Positions 38,567 through 48,694 are shown, counted from the stretch's first letter. The stretch is DNA of 64,000 nt from Prevotellaceae bacterium (GCA_030531085.1 JAUNOM010000005.1:1-64000); one strand, 5' to 3'. The notes: generated by a model from the sequence alone, not told the origin. Made by a program: numbers and translations.

Positions 38567-39649
38567 TTACTGTATGTTTGTGTTCTGTGTCAGCTTCCTC
38601 CATTTCTCAATGAGTGTTGCGAAGTCATCGGGCCATTCGCTTGTGAAGTCCATCTGCTGGCCTGTTATGGGGTGCACGAAGCCTAATGTGCGGGCGTGCA
38701 GTGCCTGACGGTTGCAGATGTTGAAGCAGTTCTGGATGTAGGCCTTGTATGTTGATGAGCGCTGTCCGCGCAGAATCTCCCTTCCGCCATATCGTTCGTC
38801 ACCGAAGAGGGGATGGCCTATGTGTTTCATGTGGGCGCGTATCTGGTGTGTGCGGCCAGTCTCAAGGATACATTCCACGAGGGTTACGTAACCGAACTTT
38901 TCCATTACGCGCCAGTGTGTGATGGCGGGTTTGCCTATACCGGAGTCCGGTGGCGCCACGGTCATGCGCAGACGGTCTTTCGGATCACGTGTGATGTTAC
39001 CCTCAATGCGTCCCTCGCTCTCTGTGAAATGCCCCCATACGAGGCAGTTGTATGACCTGTGCGTGTTGTGATGGAAGAACTGTTTGCCCAATGCCGACTT
39101 GGCTTCTGGGGTCTTTGCCACTACCAGTAGTCCGCTGGTGTCCTTGTCTATGCGGTGTACCAGTCCTACTTCGGGCGAATTAGGGTCAAAGTCTGGCACA
39201 TCCTTCATGTGCCACGCCACGGCATTGATGAGAGTGCCGCTGAAGTTGCCCGCACCGGGATGCACAACCATGCCGGCCGGCTTGTTGATAACCATCAGTG
39301 CGTCGTCCTCGTAGACTATGTTCAGCGGTATATTCTCCGGATGTATAGTGGTATCATGCTTTGGCTGGTGCAGCATCAGTGTCACAACGTCTCCGGGTCT
39401 CACCTTATAGCTTGACTTGACAGGCTGGTTGTTGACCTGTATGTATCCGGCTTCCGCAGCCGCCTGTATGCGGTTGCGTGACGAATGCTGCATCCGTTCA
39501 AAGAGGTATTTGTCTATGCGTATTGGAACCTGCCCAAGATCCACCTCGCAACGGAAGTGCTCATACAGTGCATCTTCCGCTGTTTCCTCCTGCAGGTCGT
39601 TGTCAAGCTCCAGGTCTTCAATGTCTTCTATGTCGTATTGCTCTTTCAT
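38567..39649 (-). CDS. rluD: RluD-family 23S rRNA pseudouridine synthase
   Basis: Makes pseudouridines in 23S rRNA helix 69. An N-terminal S4-like RNA-binding segment (IRIDKYLFERMQHSSRNRIQ) precedes the catalytic domain with GLVHRIDKDTSGLLVVAK, whose Asp is the catalytic residue, and GRTHQIRAHMKHIGHP. Length is 360 residues; an acidic N-terminal tail of about 25 residues is extra. It overlaps the PASTA gene by 4 bp (ATGA). RluC/RluD-type specificity is inferred from the S4 domain. Confidence 0.9.
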   Translation of the reverse strand: MKEQYDIEDIEDLELDNDLQEETAEDALYEHFRCEVDLGQVPIRIDKYLFERMQHSSRNRIQAAAEAGYIQVNNQPVKSSYKVRPGDVVTLMLHQPKHDTTIHPENIPLNIVYEDDALMVINKPAGMVVHPGAGNFSGTLINAVAWHMKDVPDFDPNSPEVGLVHRIDKDTSGLLVVAKTPEAKSALGKQFFHHNTHRSYNCLVWGHFTESEGRIEGNITRDPKDRLRMTVAPPDSGIGKPAITHWRVMEKFGYVTLVECILETGRTHQIRAHMKHIGHPLFGDERYGGREILRGQRSSTYKAYIQNCFNICNRQALHARTLGFVHPITGQQMDFTSEWPDDFATLIEKWRKLTQNTNIQ

Positions 39650-40335
39650 TCAATAATCTCAAAGTCGTCCTCGTTATCGCCAGAAACATCTGTTCCCGTC
39701 TCGCCTCCTTCCTCTATTATTATGCCATCATCGTAATAGTCATCCGGCATATCCGTCATATAAATGGAGTCAGCAGCATCACGCTGTCCGTTACCGGCCT
39801 GTATGAACAGTATACTCTCTGTTGATATGCGGTCACCTGCTGACACTTCCTTGCCATTGACAACGATTCCGTATACCCAGTCCTTCTCTCCTGCCACGAA
39901 TTGTGTCTGTCCCAGTTTGAAGCCCATGGCCTGCAAGCGCGCCATTGCCTCACGCAGCGAGCAGTTGTCAATGATGTCCGGCAGCACAAGAGTAGGGGAG
40001 TCGGTGGCGTTTAGGGTGAGGTATATGGTGCGACCGCTCTTTACTATCGTTCCCGGAGCGGGCAGCTGGTTGAGTATAGTGCCTGGTGGCAGGCTCTTGA
40101 CATAGCCTGTATCGTTCACCTCCACATCCAGTCCCAAGTCCTGTAGCGTCTTTAGCGCGTCCTCATAGGAGTGCTTCCGCATATCAGGTACTGTGATGGT
40201 CTCTCCATGGTGGGTGTAGATGTCCATAGCCACACCTGTCCCTATCACTATAAGCACTATGAGCAGTGCCATGGCGAGGAGGTTAAGCCATAGGTAGCGG
40301 CTTGTGAATTTCCGTAGAAAGTCTGAGGTTTTCAC
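39646..40335 (-). CDS. PASTA-domain membrane protein
   Basis: A 229-residue bitopic protein with a membrane helix at about 16-38, then two PASTA domains (about 47-113 and 115-180) that begin near ITVPDMRKHSYEDALK and LVLPDIIDNCSLREAM. It ends in a very acidic tail. PASTA domains bind peptidoglycan or beta-lactams and here would be periplasmic. No kinase domain is attached. It is translated together with rluD. Confidence 0.85.
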   Translation of the reverse strand: MKTSDFLRKFTSRYLWLNLLAMALLIVLIVIGTGVAMDIYTHHGETITVPDMRKHSYEDALKTLQDLGLDVEVNDTGYVKSLPPGTILNQLPAPGTIVKSGRTIYLTLNATDSPTLVLPDIIDNCSLREAMARLQAMGFKLGQTQFVAGEKDWVYGIVVNGKEVSAGDRISTESILFIQAGNGQRDAADSIYMTDMPDDYYDDGIIIEEGGETGTDVSGDNEDDFEIIE

Positions 40336-40405
40336 TGTGAGTAATAAGGGATGGTTAGTGTGGTGTGACTTTATCAGAACGCCAAGTGCGCGTTGCTATT
40401 AACAG

Positions 40406-40451
40406 ATAACTGTTCCGCAGAGCAGTCAGTACGCTCTGCATGAACAGTTAT
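40406..40451. terminator. Hairpin after kduI
   Basis: ATAACTGTTC 40406-40415 and GCAGAGC 40417-40423 pair with GCTCTGC 40433-40439 and GAACAGTTAT 40442-40451. It lies between kduI and the PASTA gene. There is no strong T tract on the minus strand, so partial read-through is possible. Confidence 0.6.
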
Positions 40452-40506
40452 ATTATTTGTTGTCCGTGTGTTCCTATTATATAATGTATAGGAATACAGT
40501 CGCTTT

Positions 40507-41481
40507 TTATCTGATGTCAATTACAGGTATCACGTCCTTGTCATTGTATTCAAGGTTCTCTCCGGCCATACCCCAGATGAATGTGTAGTAGTATGTGCCG
40601 CTGGCAGCGTGTATGGACCATTCCGGTGACATGATTGCCTGCTCGTTATGCAGCCATACGTTACGTGTCTCCTGCGGCTCGCCCATCACGTGTGATATTG
40701 TCTGGCCTTCAGGCAGGTTGAAATAGTAGTATGCCTCGATGCGGCGGCCGTGTGTGTGAGGCGGCATTGTGTTCCAGACAGCACCGGGCTCCAGCTGTGT
40801 CAGTCCCATCTGCAGCTGGCATGGGCCTTCCTGCAGCGCGTCACGTACTATGAGCTTGTATATAGTGCGTCCGTTTGCCTCCTCCTTTGTGCCTACCGGT
40901 CCCCAGATGGCAGCCTTTAGTGAGCCCTTGCGGCCGTCGAGAGTCACCCACTGTGTCTTGTAGTGCTTGTGTGCTGTGGCAGAGTTGATGTAGAACTTGG
41001 CCGGGTTCTTGGCGTCCTTTGAACGGAATGCCACCACCTTGTTTACATCCTTGTCCTTGTCAAGGTGTCCGCGGCCTATGTACAGCGCCTCTTTTGGACC
41101 AAGCACATATTCCTTTCCGTCCACAACGACAGAGCCTTCACCCTGTCCGCAGTTGATGATACCCATCTCACGGTTATAAAGGAAGTACGGCTCCTTGATG
41201 GTCTTGTCCACTGAAAGGCCAAGACCTGTGAAGTTCTCCAGCTTCAGTTCCTTGTTAACAGGCATCGCACCGCCGAAGATGAAGCGGTCATACTGTGAGT
41301 ATGTCAGGTTTATCTCGTCTGGTGACATTACTTTCTCCATTACGAAACGGTCGCGCAGGGTTTTAGTGTCATAATGCATGACGTCACGGGGATGGCAGGC
41401 AGTCTGGTACTTTACATTCTGCTGTGCCTGGATGTTTAGCGCTGCTACTGCGAGTGCAGCGACTGCTAATGTTTTCTTCAT
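40507..41481 (-). CDS. kduI: 5-keto-4-deoxyuronate isomerase, with signal peptide
   Basis: Isomerises 5-keto-4-deoxyuronate to 2,5-diketo-3-deoxygluconate in pectin and glycosaminoglycan breakdown. The cupin metal ligands are visible in [16 protein letters not shown] and [11 protein letters not shown], with SEWSIH-type context PEWSIH. Classical KduI (about 278 residues) is cytoplasmic; this 324-residue form begins [19 protein letters not shown], a Sec signal peptide, so it should act in the periplasm. I start at ATG 41481 because the longer frame adds unconserved sequence. It follows the PTS IIC gene by 37 bp. Confidence 0.9.
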   Translation of the reverse strand: MKKTLAVAALAVAALNIQAQQNVKYQTACHPRDVMHYDTKTLRDRFVMEKVMSPDEINLTYSQYDRFIFGGAMPVNKELKLENFTGLGLSVDKTIKEPYFLYNREMGIINCGQGEGSVVVDGKEYVLGPKEALYIGRGHLDKDKDVNKVVAFRSKDAKNPAKFYINSATAHKHYKTQWVTLDGRKGSLKAAIWGPVGTKEEANGRTIYKLIVRDALQEGPCQLQMGLTQLEPGAVWNTMPPHTHGRRIEAYYYFNLPEGQTISHVMGEPQETRNVWLHNEQAIMSPEWSIHAASGTYYYTFIWGMAGENLEYNDKDVIPVIDIR

Positions 41482-41518
41482 AATAATATCTGTTGTAATA
41501 GTTGTAGTTGGGTTATTA

Positions 41519-42895
41519 TCACTTTCTGTTAATACGCATACGGTTCCATACAACAAGTGCAAGTGTGAGCACTGTGAGTATGCCGGCACCGATATATGAC
41601 AGATACTTCATGCCTGCATAGATGGCGAATGCAAGTGGTGATGACGCGAAGTCAAGCGCTCCTGCACTGAAACCGTCAGGTACCTGCACCGCCTTGTCGT
41701 CAGGATGTGCTGCGGACACCTCGTGTGCGGCGGATGTGAAGTTGTCTGCCATGAGGGTAACGAAGTACAGTCCGATAGCCATGACAACAAGACCGATGAT
41801 GAATGACTTCACCACGTTACCGTTGGTGTATGGCAATACCATCACGAACACATAGAACATACCGGCCAGTGATGCGAGTGGCAGGAACTGGTTGCCCGGT
41901 AATGCAACGGCAAGTACCAGGGTTACGGGGATAAGCAGCAGACTTACTATGAGCGTTGTGGGGTGACCGATGACCAGGGCGGGAGACATACCGATGTAGA
42001 ACTCCTTGTCCGCACCGAACTTCTGTGCTATCAGCTCGCGTGTTGCCTCTGATATAGGCTTCAGTCCTTCAATGAACAGGCTTGTGATGCGTGGGATAAG
42101 CTCCATCACAGCGCCCATCTTTATTCCGAGTCCCAGTGTTGCCGGGATGTTGTCAACAAGTTCTGTGGTGTTCTTGCTGGCCAAACAGCCAATTATTATA
42201 CCGATGATTACACCGAGGAAGAGCGGCTCGCCGAAGAGACCGAACTTCTTCTTCATGCCTTCAGCGTCAATGTTCAGCTTGTCGAAGCCCGGTATTCTGT
42301 CCAGTACCTTACCTATTACTATAGCGAAAGGTGTGAAGCCCTGGCAGAAAGGCTGCGGAATGGAGATGCCATCCATGCCGGGATAGAACTTCTGGAACTT
42401 CTTTGCAGTAAGGTCTGCCATGACAAGTGTCACTATATAGCAGATTATTGCAGCGAAGAAGCCCCATGCGATGCTGTCCATAAGGAAGTATACCACAGCG
42501 CCAATGAATGCAAAGTGCCAGTAGTTCCACAGGTCTATGTTCACGGTGCGTGTGCATCCGAGGATTAACAGCACCAGATTTACGCCAAGACATACGGGGA
42601 TGATAAAGGCGCCCACTGTGGTGTTGTAGGCAACAGATGCCGCTGCCGGCCAGCCCATGTCAAAAACATTCAGCTCAAGGCCGTAGATTTCCACGACCTG
42701 CGACAGTGCCGGGCCAAGACTTGCAGTGAGCAGGCCGGTGATGACACCGAGTCCTACGAAGCCCACGCCTACATACAGACCGCTCTTCAGAGCTTTTGAA
42801 AACTTGATGCCGATACATACACCGAGGATGGTGAAGATTATAGGCATCATAACTGCGGCGCCAAGGCCGATGATGTACGAGAATACCGCTTCCAT
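41519..42895 (-). CDS. Galactitol-type PTS IIC membrane component (orphan)
   Basis: A 458-residue membrane protein with about ten helices. The sequence matches the galactitol/GatC family of phosphotransferase IIC components: [19 protein letters not shown] at the N terminus, [11 protein letters not shown], and [19 protein letters not shown]. In phosphotransferase systems this subunit moves sugar while IIA/IIB phosphorylate it. No IIA, IIB, HPr or EI gene is near. Its location between a DUF4861 gene and kduI suggests it carries a uronate intermediate by facilitated or ion-coupled transport. Confidence 0.85.
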   Translation of the reverse strand: MEAVFSYIIGLGAAVMMPIIFTILGVCIGIKFSKALKSGLYVGVGFVGLGVITGLLTASLGPALSQVVEIYGLELNVFDMGWPAAASVAYNTTVGAFIIPVCLGVNLVLLILGCTRTVNIDLWNYWHFAFIGAVVYFLMDSIAWGFFAAIICYIVTLVMADLTAKKFQKFYPGMDGISIPQPFCQGFTPFAIVIGKVLDRIPGFDKLNIDAEGMKKKFGLFGEPLFLGVIIGIIIGCLASKNTTELVDNIPATLGLGIKMGAVMELIPRITSLFIEGLKPISEATRELIAQKFGADKEFYIGMSPALVIGHPTTLIVSLLLIPVTLVLAVALPGNQFLPLASLAGMFYVFVMVLPYTNGNVVKSFIIGLVVMAIGLYFVTLMADNFTSAAHEVSAAHPDDKAVQVPDGFSAGALDFASSPLAFAIYAGMKYLSYIGAGILTVLTLALVVWNRMRINRK

Positions 42896-42952
42896 CGAGT
42901 AATTCTTTAAATTAGGTTGTTAGTTAGTTGTGTTTACTATGTATAAGTTTTT

Positions 42953-44194
42953 TCAGTCGTTGCTCCTCTTTATGATGACAGGGGTGTCAAGCTGCCTCTT
43001 CCATTCCTTGAGGTATGCGAACCATTCCTTTGAGTCCTTGAAGCCAAAGCTCTCCATGTCACAGGTAACAGTAAACCAGTAGTTCAGCTTGTCACTGTCT
43101 GTACCGGCCACCTGTACGTAAGCCTGATTAGGCAGACGCTCCTTGCCGTCAGTGAAGTGGCTGTCCGCCTTGTAGTATTTCTTGGGTACGGAGATGCCAA
43201 GCCCCACGGTGTGTATGTCATACACTTTCGGGTTGTTCCCGGCGCACGCTGTTCCCCAGCATCCGCGCAGTCCCGCCTTGTCCGTGAACTCTTCCGATCC
43301 TTCCACTATGTCCACGATGCCCGTTGACAAAGGGATGTCCGCCACATCACGTGAGAAGTCCACCTGCACCTCCACATCGCGGTGGCCGGCGTACAGGATG
43401 TACCTTGTCGTGATGTCAACAGGCTTGCGTCCCTCAACAGGTCTCCAGCCTTTGTTGCTGATGTCGAGTATGCAGCGCACCGGTCCGTCTGTTACTACAG
43501 TCTGGGTGCGGTTGCGCACATTCTCAAACATGACGGCCGTCTTGCCGTTCCAGCCGTGCAGTGCGCCGCATCCGTATGTGCTGCCAGTGTACAGCACATC
43601 ATCTCCGGAGCCTGCCTCTTTCTGTTCCTTGCTTGGATAGAAGCCTGTCTCGGCTATGTCGGCCTTCAGTGTGCGGTGACCGTAATAGTCTATGGACTGG
43701 CGGTGGTCGCAGTACACTCTGAAGCCCACCATGTCGTTCTCCATAACCGCTCCATGTGGGAAGATATAGTTGTACGGATTGGTCTCCTTAGGGAACGTAA
43801 CAGACTTTATCTCCTGATGCTTCAGCTTCTTGGCTGTCTTGTCACGGTCACGTATGCCAATGTATCCGTAAGTGATATTATCATACTGTCGCGGCTCGTC
43901 TGTAGTGGACAGCTCCACCCTGAACACCTGTTTCTCCTTCTTCTTCATGTCGGTCAGGAATGCCAGCTCGTCAAACTCGCCGTCATCGTCCAGATCATCC
44001 AGCTGGCATGGTATCTCCCTGCCGTCCAGTCTCACTGTAGCGGAGCGCACATCATCGTTCACCTCCATTACTACCGGTACCGCCTTGCGCTCAAACGCAG
44101 AAGGGTTCGTCACCGTAACGGTGACTGTCTTCGTTGCGGCCATGGCAGTTGTGGTGCATAGCAGTGCCGCAATGTATGATAGAATACTCTTCAT
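42953..44194 (-). CDS. DUF4861-family secreted protein
   Basis: A 413-residue protein with a signal peptide (about 1-19, ending TAMA). The mature N terminus TVTVTVTNPSAFERKAVPVVM and QLDDLDDDGEFDELAF (both short quotes) match the uncharacterised DUF4861 family as I know it. Its neighbours are a PTS IIC and an exported KduI, so a role in trimming or converting uronate oligosaccharides in the periplasm is inferred. It starts only 4 bp after the folK stop. No catalytic residue was identified. Confidence 0.72.
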   Translation of the reverse strand: MKSILSYIAALLCTTTAMAATKTVTVTVTNPSAFERKAVPVVMEVNDDVRSATVRLDGREIPCQLDDLDDDGEFDELAFLTDMKKKEKQVFRVELSTTDEPRQYDNITYGYIGIRDRDKTAKKLKHQEIKSVTFPKETNPYNYIFPHGAVMENDMVGFRVYCDHRQSIDYYGHRTLKADIAETGFYPSKEQKEAGSGDDVLYTGSTYGCGALHGWNGKTAVMFENVRNRTQTVVTDGPVRCILDISNKGWRPVEGRKPVDITTRYILYAGHRDVEVQVDFSRDVADIPLSTGIVDIVEGSEEFTDKAGLRGCWGTACAGNNPKVYDIHTVGLGISVPKKYYKADSHFTDGKERLPNQAYVQVAGTDSDKLNYWFTVTCDMESFGFKDSKEWFAYLKEWKRQLDTPVIIKRSND

Positions 44195-44198
44195 GATT

Positions 44199-44630
44199 TT
44201 ATATATTATGTTGTTTAGTACAGTCCATGATTTCCATTAGCGGCTCCATGACAAACTGTCTCTGGCGCATCAATGGATGTGGTATGTGCAGGTCCGGCTC
44301 ATTAACGGTGATATCGTCATACAGCAGGATGTCAATGTCTATTATACGGTCATGATATTCTCCGTCTCCTGACTTCACTTTCCTGCCCATTTCCCTTTCA
44401 ATGCCTTGCGTCGCCAAGAGCAGCTGGTGGGGTGAGAGCGTGGTTGAGCAGCATACGGCGGTGTTTATGAACCCATTTTCAGACACGAACCCCCAGGGCT
44501 CGGTGTGGTACAGTGATGATTTTCTCGTGATAGTCCCCACCGACTGTCCTATGCGGCGGTACGCCTCAAGGATGTTACGCTCCCTGTCACCGAGGTTAGT
44601 GCCAAGGCTTAGGTATACTATGTGTGACAT
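44199..44630 (-). CDS. folK: 2-amino-4-hydroxy-6-hydroxymethyldihydropteridine diphosphokinase
   Basis: Pyrophosphorylates 6-hydroxymethyl-dihydropterin for folate synthesis. It has VYLSLGTNLGDRERNI at the start, YHTEPWGF, and the catalytic DIDILLYDD with NEPDLHIPHPLM. I choose ATG 44630, preceded by GGAGGGCACGGGG as ribosome site; an earlier in-frame ATG at 44669 would overlap queA by 8 bp. Length is then 143 residues, a compact HPPK. Confidence 0.9.
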   Translation of the reverse strand: MSHIVYLSLGTNLGDRERNILEAYRRIGQSVGTITRKSSLYHTEPWGFVSENGFINTAVCCSTTLSPHQLLLATQGIEREMGRKVKSGDGEYHDRIIDIDILLYDDITVNEPDLHIPHPLMRQRQFVMEPLMEIMDCTKQHNI

Positions 44631-44661
44631 CCCCGTGCCCTCCGCGTGATTGCTGACAGCG

Positions 44662-45843
44662 TTAGTCATTCTTTATCAGCATCACATCACCGAAGCATCC
44701 GAACATATAACCGTTCTTTGATGCCTCACGGTACGCCTCCATCACCAGCTCAAAGCCACCGAATGCGCAGGTTGACATGAGCATGGTTGACATGGGGTGA
44801 TACAGGTTCACGAGAAGACTGTCCGCAAGTCCGAAGTCGTATGGAGGGAATATGAACTTGTTTGTCCATCCGTCAAACTCCTTCAGCAGCCCGTCCGTAC
44901 CCACACTGCTTTCCGTTGCCTTCAGCACACTGGCTCCTATGGCGCAGACATGGTTGCCTTTCTTCTTCGTGTTGTTAACCAGCTCGCAGGTCTCGTGGTT
45001 TATATGCATCTCCTCCGAGTCCATCTTATGCTTTGAAAGGTCCTCAACCTCGATGTCGTTGAAGTTGCCAAGGCCGGTATGTATTGTGATGAACGCGGAG
45101 TTAATGCCGTGTATCTCCATCCTCTTCATCATCTGCCTTGTGAAGTGCAGGCCTGTTGACGGGGCTGTCACCGCTCCCTCGTGCTCGGCGAATATGCACT
45201 GGAAGTCGTCAAAGTCCTCCTCTGTTACAGGGCGGTCCTTGTTCCCGTCCTTGTCCTTGTGGTCTATGATGTAACGTGGCAGTGGTGCCTGACCTATGGC
45301 GAAGAGGTCACGTTTGAAGTCATCGTGCGGACAGTCGTAAAGGAAGCGCAGTGTGCGTCCTCTGGATGTGGTGTTGTCTATAACCTCCGCTACGACCGAG
45401 CCGCTTTCATCAAAGAACAGCTTGTTTCCTATCCTTATCTTGCGTGCGGGCTCTACAAGCACGTCCCAAAGACGCATCTCCTGATTGAGCTCACGCAGCA
45501 GGAACACCTCAATCTGTGCGTCAGTCTTCTCCTTCGTGCCGTAAAGGCGTGCCGGGAACACCTTGGTATTGTTGAAGATGAAGGTGTCGTGCTCATTGAA
45601 GTACTTGAAGATATCCACCAGTGTGAGGTACTCCCCCTTTAAGGGCTTTCCCTTCTCGTCAGTCTTGAAGAACTCTATTGTCTGTGATTTCTTGTGTACC
45701 ACCACCATCCGGCATTCATCAGGACGCTTTATGCGGAATATGCTCTTCTCGCCCTTGTCGTTTGTCACTGTGCGCTCTATGCTGTGTGGATATAATGCCA
45801 CCTGTGCATCAGGCAGATTAAAGTCAAACTGTGATAACTTCAT
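44662..45843 (-). CDS. queA: tRNA preQ1(34) S-adenosylmethionine ribosyltransferase-isomerase
   Basis: Transfers the ribosyl moiety of SAM to preQ1 in tRNA, forming epoxyqueuosine. Features are FNLPDAQVALYP, FIFNNTKVFPARLYG, GAVTAPSTGLHFT and HTGLGNFN. At 393 residues it is about 40 longer than E. coli QueA (356). The first half carries the extra length around residues 22-75. It is followed by folK and preceded by truB by 80 bp, all on one strand. Confidence 0.93.
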   Translation of the reverse strand: MKLSQFDFNLPDAQVALYPHSIERTVTNDKGEKSIFRIKRPDECRMVVVHKKSQTIEFFKTDEKGKPLKGEYLTLVDIFKYFNEHDTFIFNNTKVFPARLYGTKEKTDAQIEVFLLRELNQEMRLWDVLVEPARKIRIGNKLFFDESGSVVAEVIDNTTSRGRTLRFLYDCPHDDFKRDLFAIGQAPLPRYIIDHKDKDGNKDRPVTEEDFDDFQCIFAEHEGAVTAPSTGLHFTRQMMKRMEIHGINSAFITIHTGLGNFNDIEVEDLSKHKMDSEEMHINHETCELVNNTKKKGNHVCAIGASVLKATESSVGTDGLLKEFDGWTNKFIFPPYDFGLADSLLVNLYHPMSTMLMSTCAFGGFELVMEAYREASKNGYMFGCFGDVMLIKND

Positions 45844-45923
45844 ATATGTATATTACGTATTGTTCTCTGTATAATTCTTCATTCTATTATCTATGGCTGC
45901 GGTGTTTGCGCCCCCTTGTCGTG

Positions 45924-46625
45924 TCACTTCTGCGCCTGCGCCTTCGCAAGCCATTGCGGAAAGTCGTCAAGTGTTATGCAGTCCTCTATGCGCACATCGC
46001 CCAGCCGTGTCCTGCATAGCGAGGTGAGGAAGGCACCGCTGCCTAACGCCCTGCCAATGTCCCTGCCCAGGGAGCGTATGTATGTGCCCTTGCCGCACTC
46101 CACCCTTATGAACGCCTGCATCTTCTCCCTGTCAAAGCTTATCAGCTCTATGCGTTCCACGTGTACGGGCTTTGCCTGCAGCTCCACATCCTTGTCCTTT
46201 CTGCGCAGCTCGTATGAGCGTTTGCCGTTGACCTTTACGGCACTGTATGTCGGTGGCACCTGCATTATGTCCCCCTCAAACTGCTTCAGCGTCTTAAGTA
46301 TCAGCTCTTCCGTTATGTGCGCGGTGGGATAGGTGTGGTTTACCGTGTGCTCCCTGTCGTAACTCGCTGTGGTCGCGCCAAATTGCAGCATGGCTGTGTA
46401 TTCCTTGGAGTGATACTGCAGGTCCGGTATCTGCTTGGTGCATTTGCCCGTGCATAGTATCAGCACCCCCGTAGCCAGCGGATCGAGCGTGCCGGCATGG
46501 CCTGTCTTGATGCGTTTGACACCTGCCGCCTTTGAGATACGTGTGCGCACGTATGCCAAAGCACCGAAACTGGACATACCATACGGCTTGTTGATATAGA
46601 GTATCTCGCCTTCCTGAAAGTTCAT
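45924..46625 (-). CDS. truB: tRNA pseudouridine-55 synthase
   Basis: Makes pseudouridine 55 in tRNA. It has INKPYGMSSFGALAYV and the catalytic GHAGTLDPLATGVLI, whose Asp acts as nucleophile, plus RCGKGTYIRSLGRD-type VECGKGTYIRSLGRDI. Length is 233 residues, the short form without a large C-terminal extension. Confidence 0.95.
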   Translation of the reverse strand: MNFQEGEILYINKPYGMSSFGALAYVRTRISKAAGVKRIKTGHAGTLDPLATGVLILCTGKCTKQIPDLQYHSKEYTAMLQFGATTASYDREHTVNHTYPTAHITEELILKTLKQFEGDIMQVPPTYSAVKVNGKRSYELRRKDKDVELQAKPVHVERIELISFDREKMQAFIRVECGKGTYIRSLGRDIGRALGSGAFLTSLCRTRLGDVRIEDCITLDDFPQWLAKAQAQK

Positions 46626-46666
46626 TTATCCTACTGTATTATATATAATAAGGTGGGACAGCCTGT

Positions 46667-47464
46667 TTAAAGGAAGTTGCATACGATGGTAATGGCACCT
46701 GCTATGGCGCAGTATATGCCAAAATACACCAGCTTGCCCCTCTTCACGATGTTAATCATCCACTTGCACGCCAGGCATCCGCTGACAAAGGCGGCCACGA
46801 AGCCCACAATGAGCGGCATGGTGTCTATCCCTCCAAAGGCCTCGTCACCCTTTACGGCCTTCAGCACGTCAAGAAGAGCCTCGCCGAGGATGGGAGGTAT
46901 CACCATAAGGAATGAGAACTGTGCCAGATTCTCCTTCCTGTTGCCAAGCAGAAGACCCGTGGCTATCGTTGAGCCGGAACGGCTCAGACCCGGCATTACG
47001 GCCACAGCCTGCGCCAGACCTATCACGAAAGCGTCCCTCAGGCTTATCTTCTCCTTCTGCCGTGGCTTGGCATAGTACGAGAATATCAGCAGTGTGGCGG
47101 TGCATAGCAGCATGATGCCCACGATGAGCAGCCCCGAACCGAAGATCTCCTCTACCTTGTCCTTGAAGAATACGCCCACGATGCCGATAGGTATCATGCT
47201 GACGATGATGTTCAGCAGATACTTTGTCTCGTCGTTCATCTCAAACTTGAAGATGCCTTTCAGCAGCCACGCTATCTCGCTCCACAGTATTACGAAGGTG
47301 CTTAGCACCGTTGCCACGTGCACTGCAACCGTGAACGCGAGGTTCTCCTCGCCCTCTATGCCGAATAGGTAGGAGCCTATGGCCAGATGTCCGCTGCTGC
47401 TGACGGGCAGATATTCTGTCAGTCCCTGCAGAATGCCCAGTATCAATGCCTGTATCTCGTTCAT
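46667..47464 (-). CDS. uppP: Undecaprenyl-diphosphatase
   Basis: Inner-membrane phosphatase that recycles undecaprenyl-PP to the carrier lipid used by MraY. It has [15 protein letters not shown] near residue 14 and [17 protein letters not shown], the two family signatures, with about eight helices. Length is 265 residues. It overlaps the DUF3098 gene by 4 bp. Confidence 0.96.
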   Translation of the reverse strand: MNEIQALILGILQGLTEYLPVSSSGHLAIGSYLFGIEGEENLAFTVAVHVATVLSTFVILWSEIAWLLKGIFKFEMNDETKYLLNIIVSMIPIGIVGVFFKDKVEEIFGSGLLIVGIMLLCTATLLIFSYYAKPRQKEKISLRDAFVIGLAQAVAVMPGLSRSGSTIATGLLLGNRKENLAQFSFLMVIPPILGEALLDVLKAVKGDEAFGGIDTMPLIVGFVAAFVSGCLACKWMINIVKRGKLVYFGIYCAIAGAITIVCNFL

Positions 47465-47688
47465 TTCTTGCGTGGTCTATACATTATACCTGCTATGATT
47501 GACAGAAAACCTACCAGACATATTACCGGGGCTATCTTTACTCTCATTGGTGAGAAGACCTCCGGGTTGAAGGTCTCACGTGTTGACTCGGCGCCTGTCA
47601 TGAGCAGGAAGCCGATGATTACAATGACCATGCTGATGCCTATCATCAGGAAGTTAGTCTTGCCGAATGCAAAGTCGTTCTTCTTCAT
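47461..47688 (-). CDS. DUF3098-family small membrane protein
   Basis: A 75-residue protein with two membrane helices (about 14-31 and 53-70) joined by a short loop, beginning [19 protein letters not shown], the form I know as DUF3098 in Bacteroidetes. It lies between ftsX and uppP and overlaps uppP. Function is unknown; the context suggests an envelope role. Confidence 0.8.
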   Translation of the reverse strand: MKKNDFAFGKTNFLMIGISMVIVIIGFLLMTGAESTRETFNPEVFSPMRVKIAPVICLVGFLSIIAGIMYRPRKK

Positions 47689-47735
47689 TTATGTATTACT
47701 TGTTTTTGTTTTTCAATCTATTTCCTTCTGTTCCG

Positions 47736-48620
47736 CTATACCCTGTAAAGTCTCTTGGTTGGCATACGCAGATAGCGGTTAACGGACAGGAACACGCACA
47801 CTGTCGATATTATTATGCCGAACACCAGCACTGCGGAGCCCGTTATGGCGACATCCTGCCAGGTCACCACTTCTACGATGTCCGGCTCGAAGTCATAGAG
47901 CGCATAACCTATTCCCGCCAGCACCGCGTCAGCCAGGAAGGCTGCTGCCAGTCCTTCCGCTACAGCCATGCCTATGAACGGACGGCGTATGAAGGACCAT
48001 GACGCGCCTACCAGCTTCATGGTGTTGATGCTAAAGCGGCGCGCATAGACATTGAGCCTCACCATATTGTTGATGAGTGAGAAGGAGATGAAGGTGAGCA
48101 GCGCCGCCACGACAAGCATGATGAGGGTCACCTTGCTCAGATTGTTGTTGACACTGTCCATGAGATCCTTCTGATAGATGACCTCCGCCACCTGCTGGTA
48201 TTTCTTCAGGTCCTGCATTATCCACTTCATGGAGTCCGCATTGGCGCAGTCCGCCTTGAGATGCAGCTCTGCTGACGGTACAAAGGGGTTCATTCCGAGG
48301 AACTCGGACGGGTCGGTGCCCAGAGCCTTTGTCTGCTCCTTCAGCGCCTGTTCACGTGATATGTATTCCATCTTGGTGACATAGTGCTTCCGCAGCATCT
48401 TGTTACACAGTATTGCAGCCTCACGGTTCGACACATTGTCACCGAACATCACCGTGACGGTGAGGTTCTCCCTGACGTAGGCGGACAGGTTGCGCGCTGT
48501 CAGGCCAGTGAACACCACCAGTCCAAGCAGTATCAGCACCATGGAAGTGCTGATGCACAGTGTGACAACTTGCAGACCACGGCTGCCACCCCTTTTTCTA
48601 CATTTCTTTTTTGTTGACAT
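47736..48620 (-). CDS. ftsX: Cell division protein FtsX
   Basis: Membrane partner of the ATPase FtsE, controlling amidases at the septum. Four helices are visible: one after the basic N terminus (about 20-40) and three in the C-terminal half. The extracytoplasmic loop lies between. I start at ATG 48620 (MSTKKKCRKRG), 294 residues, since the upstream residues look unconserved. No ftsE is adjacent. It is the first gene of the long block that ends with folK and the uronate genes. Confidence 0.88.
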   Translation of the reverse strand: MSTKKKCRKRGGSRGLQVVTLCISTSMVLILLGLVVFTGLTARNLSAYVRENLTVTVMFGDNVSNREAAILCNKMLRKHYVTKMEYISREQALKEQTKALGTDPSEFLGMNPFVPSAELHLKADCANADSMKWIMQDLKKYQQVAEVIYQKDLMDSVNNNLSKVTLIMLVVAALLTFISFSLINNMVRLNVYARRFSINTMKLVGASWSFIRRPFIGMAVAEGLAAAFLADAVLAGIGYALYDFEPDIVEVVTWQDVAITGSAVLVFGIIISTVCVFLSVNRYLRMPTKRLYRV

Positions 48621-48694
48621 ATATATACGTATAAACACGGCCCTCCACTTGCCAGAGAACCGTCAAAAAAGCGCACTATAATGCAATTATTCCG

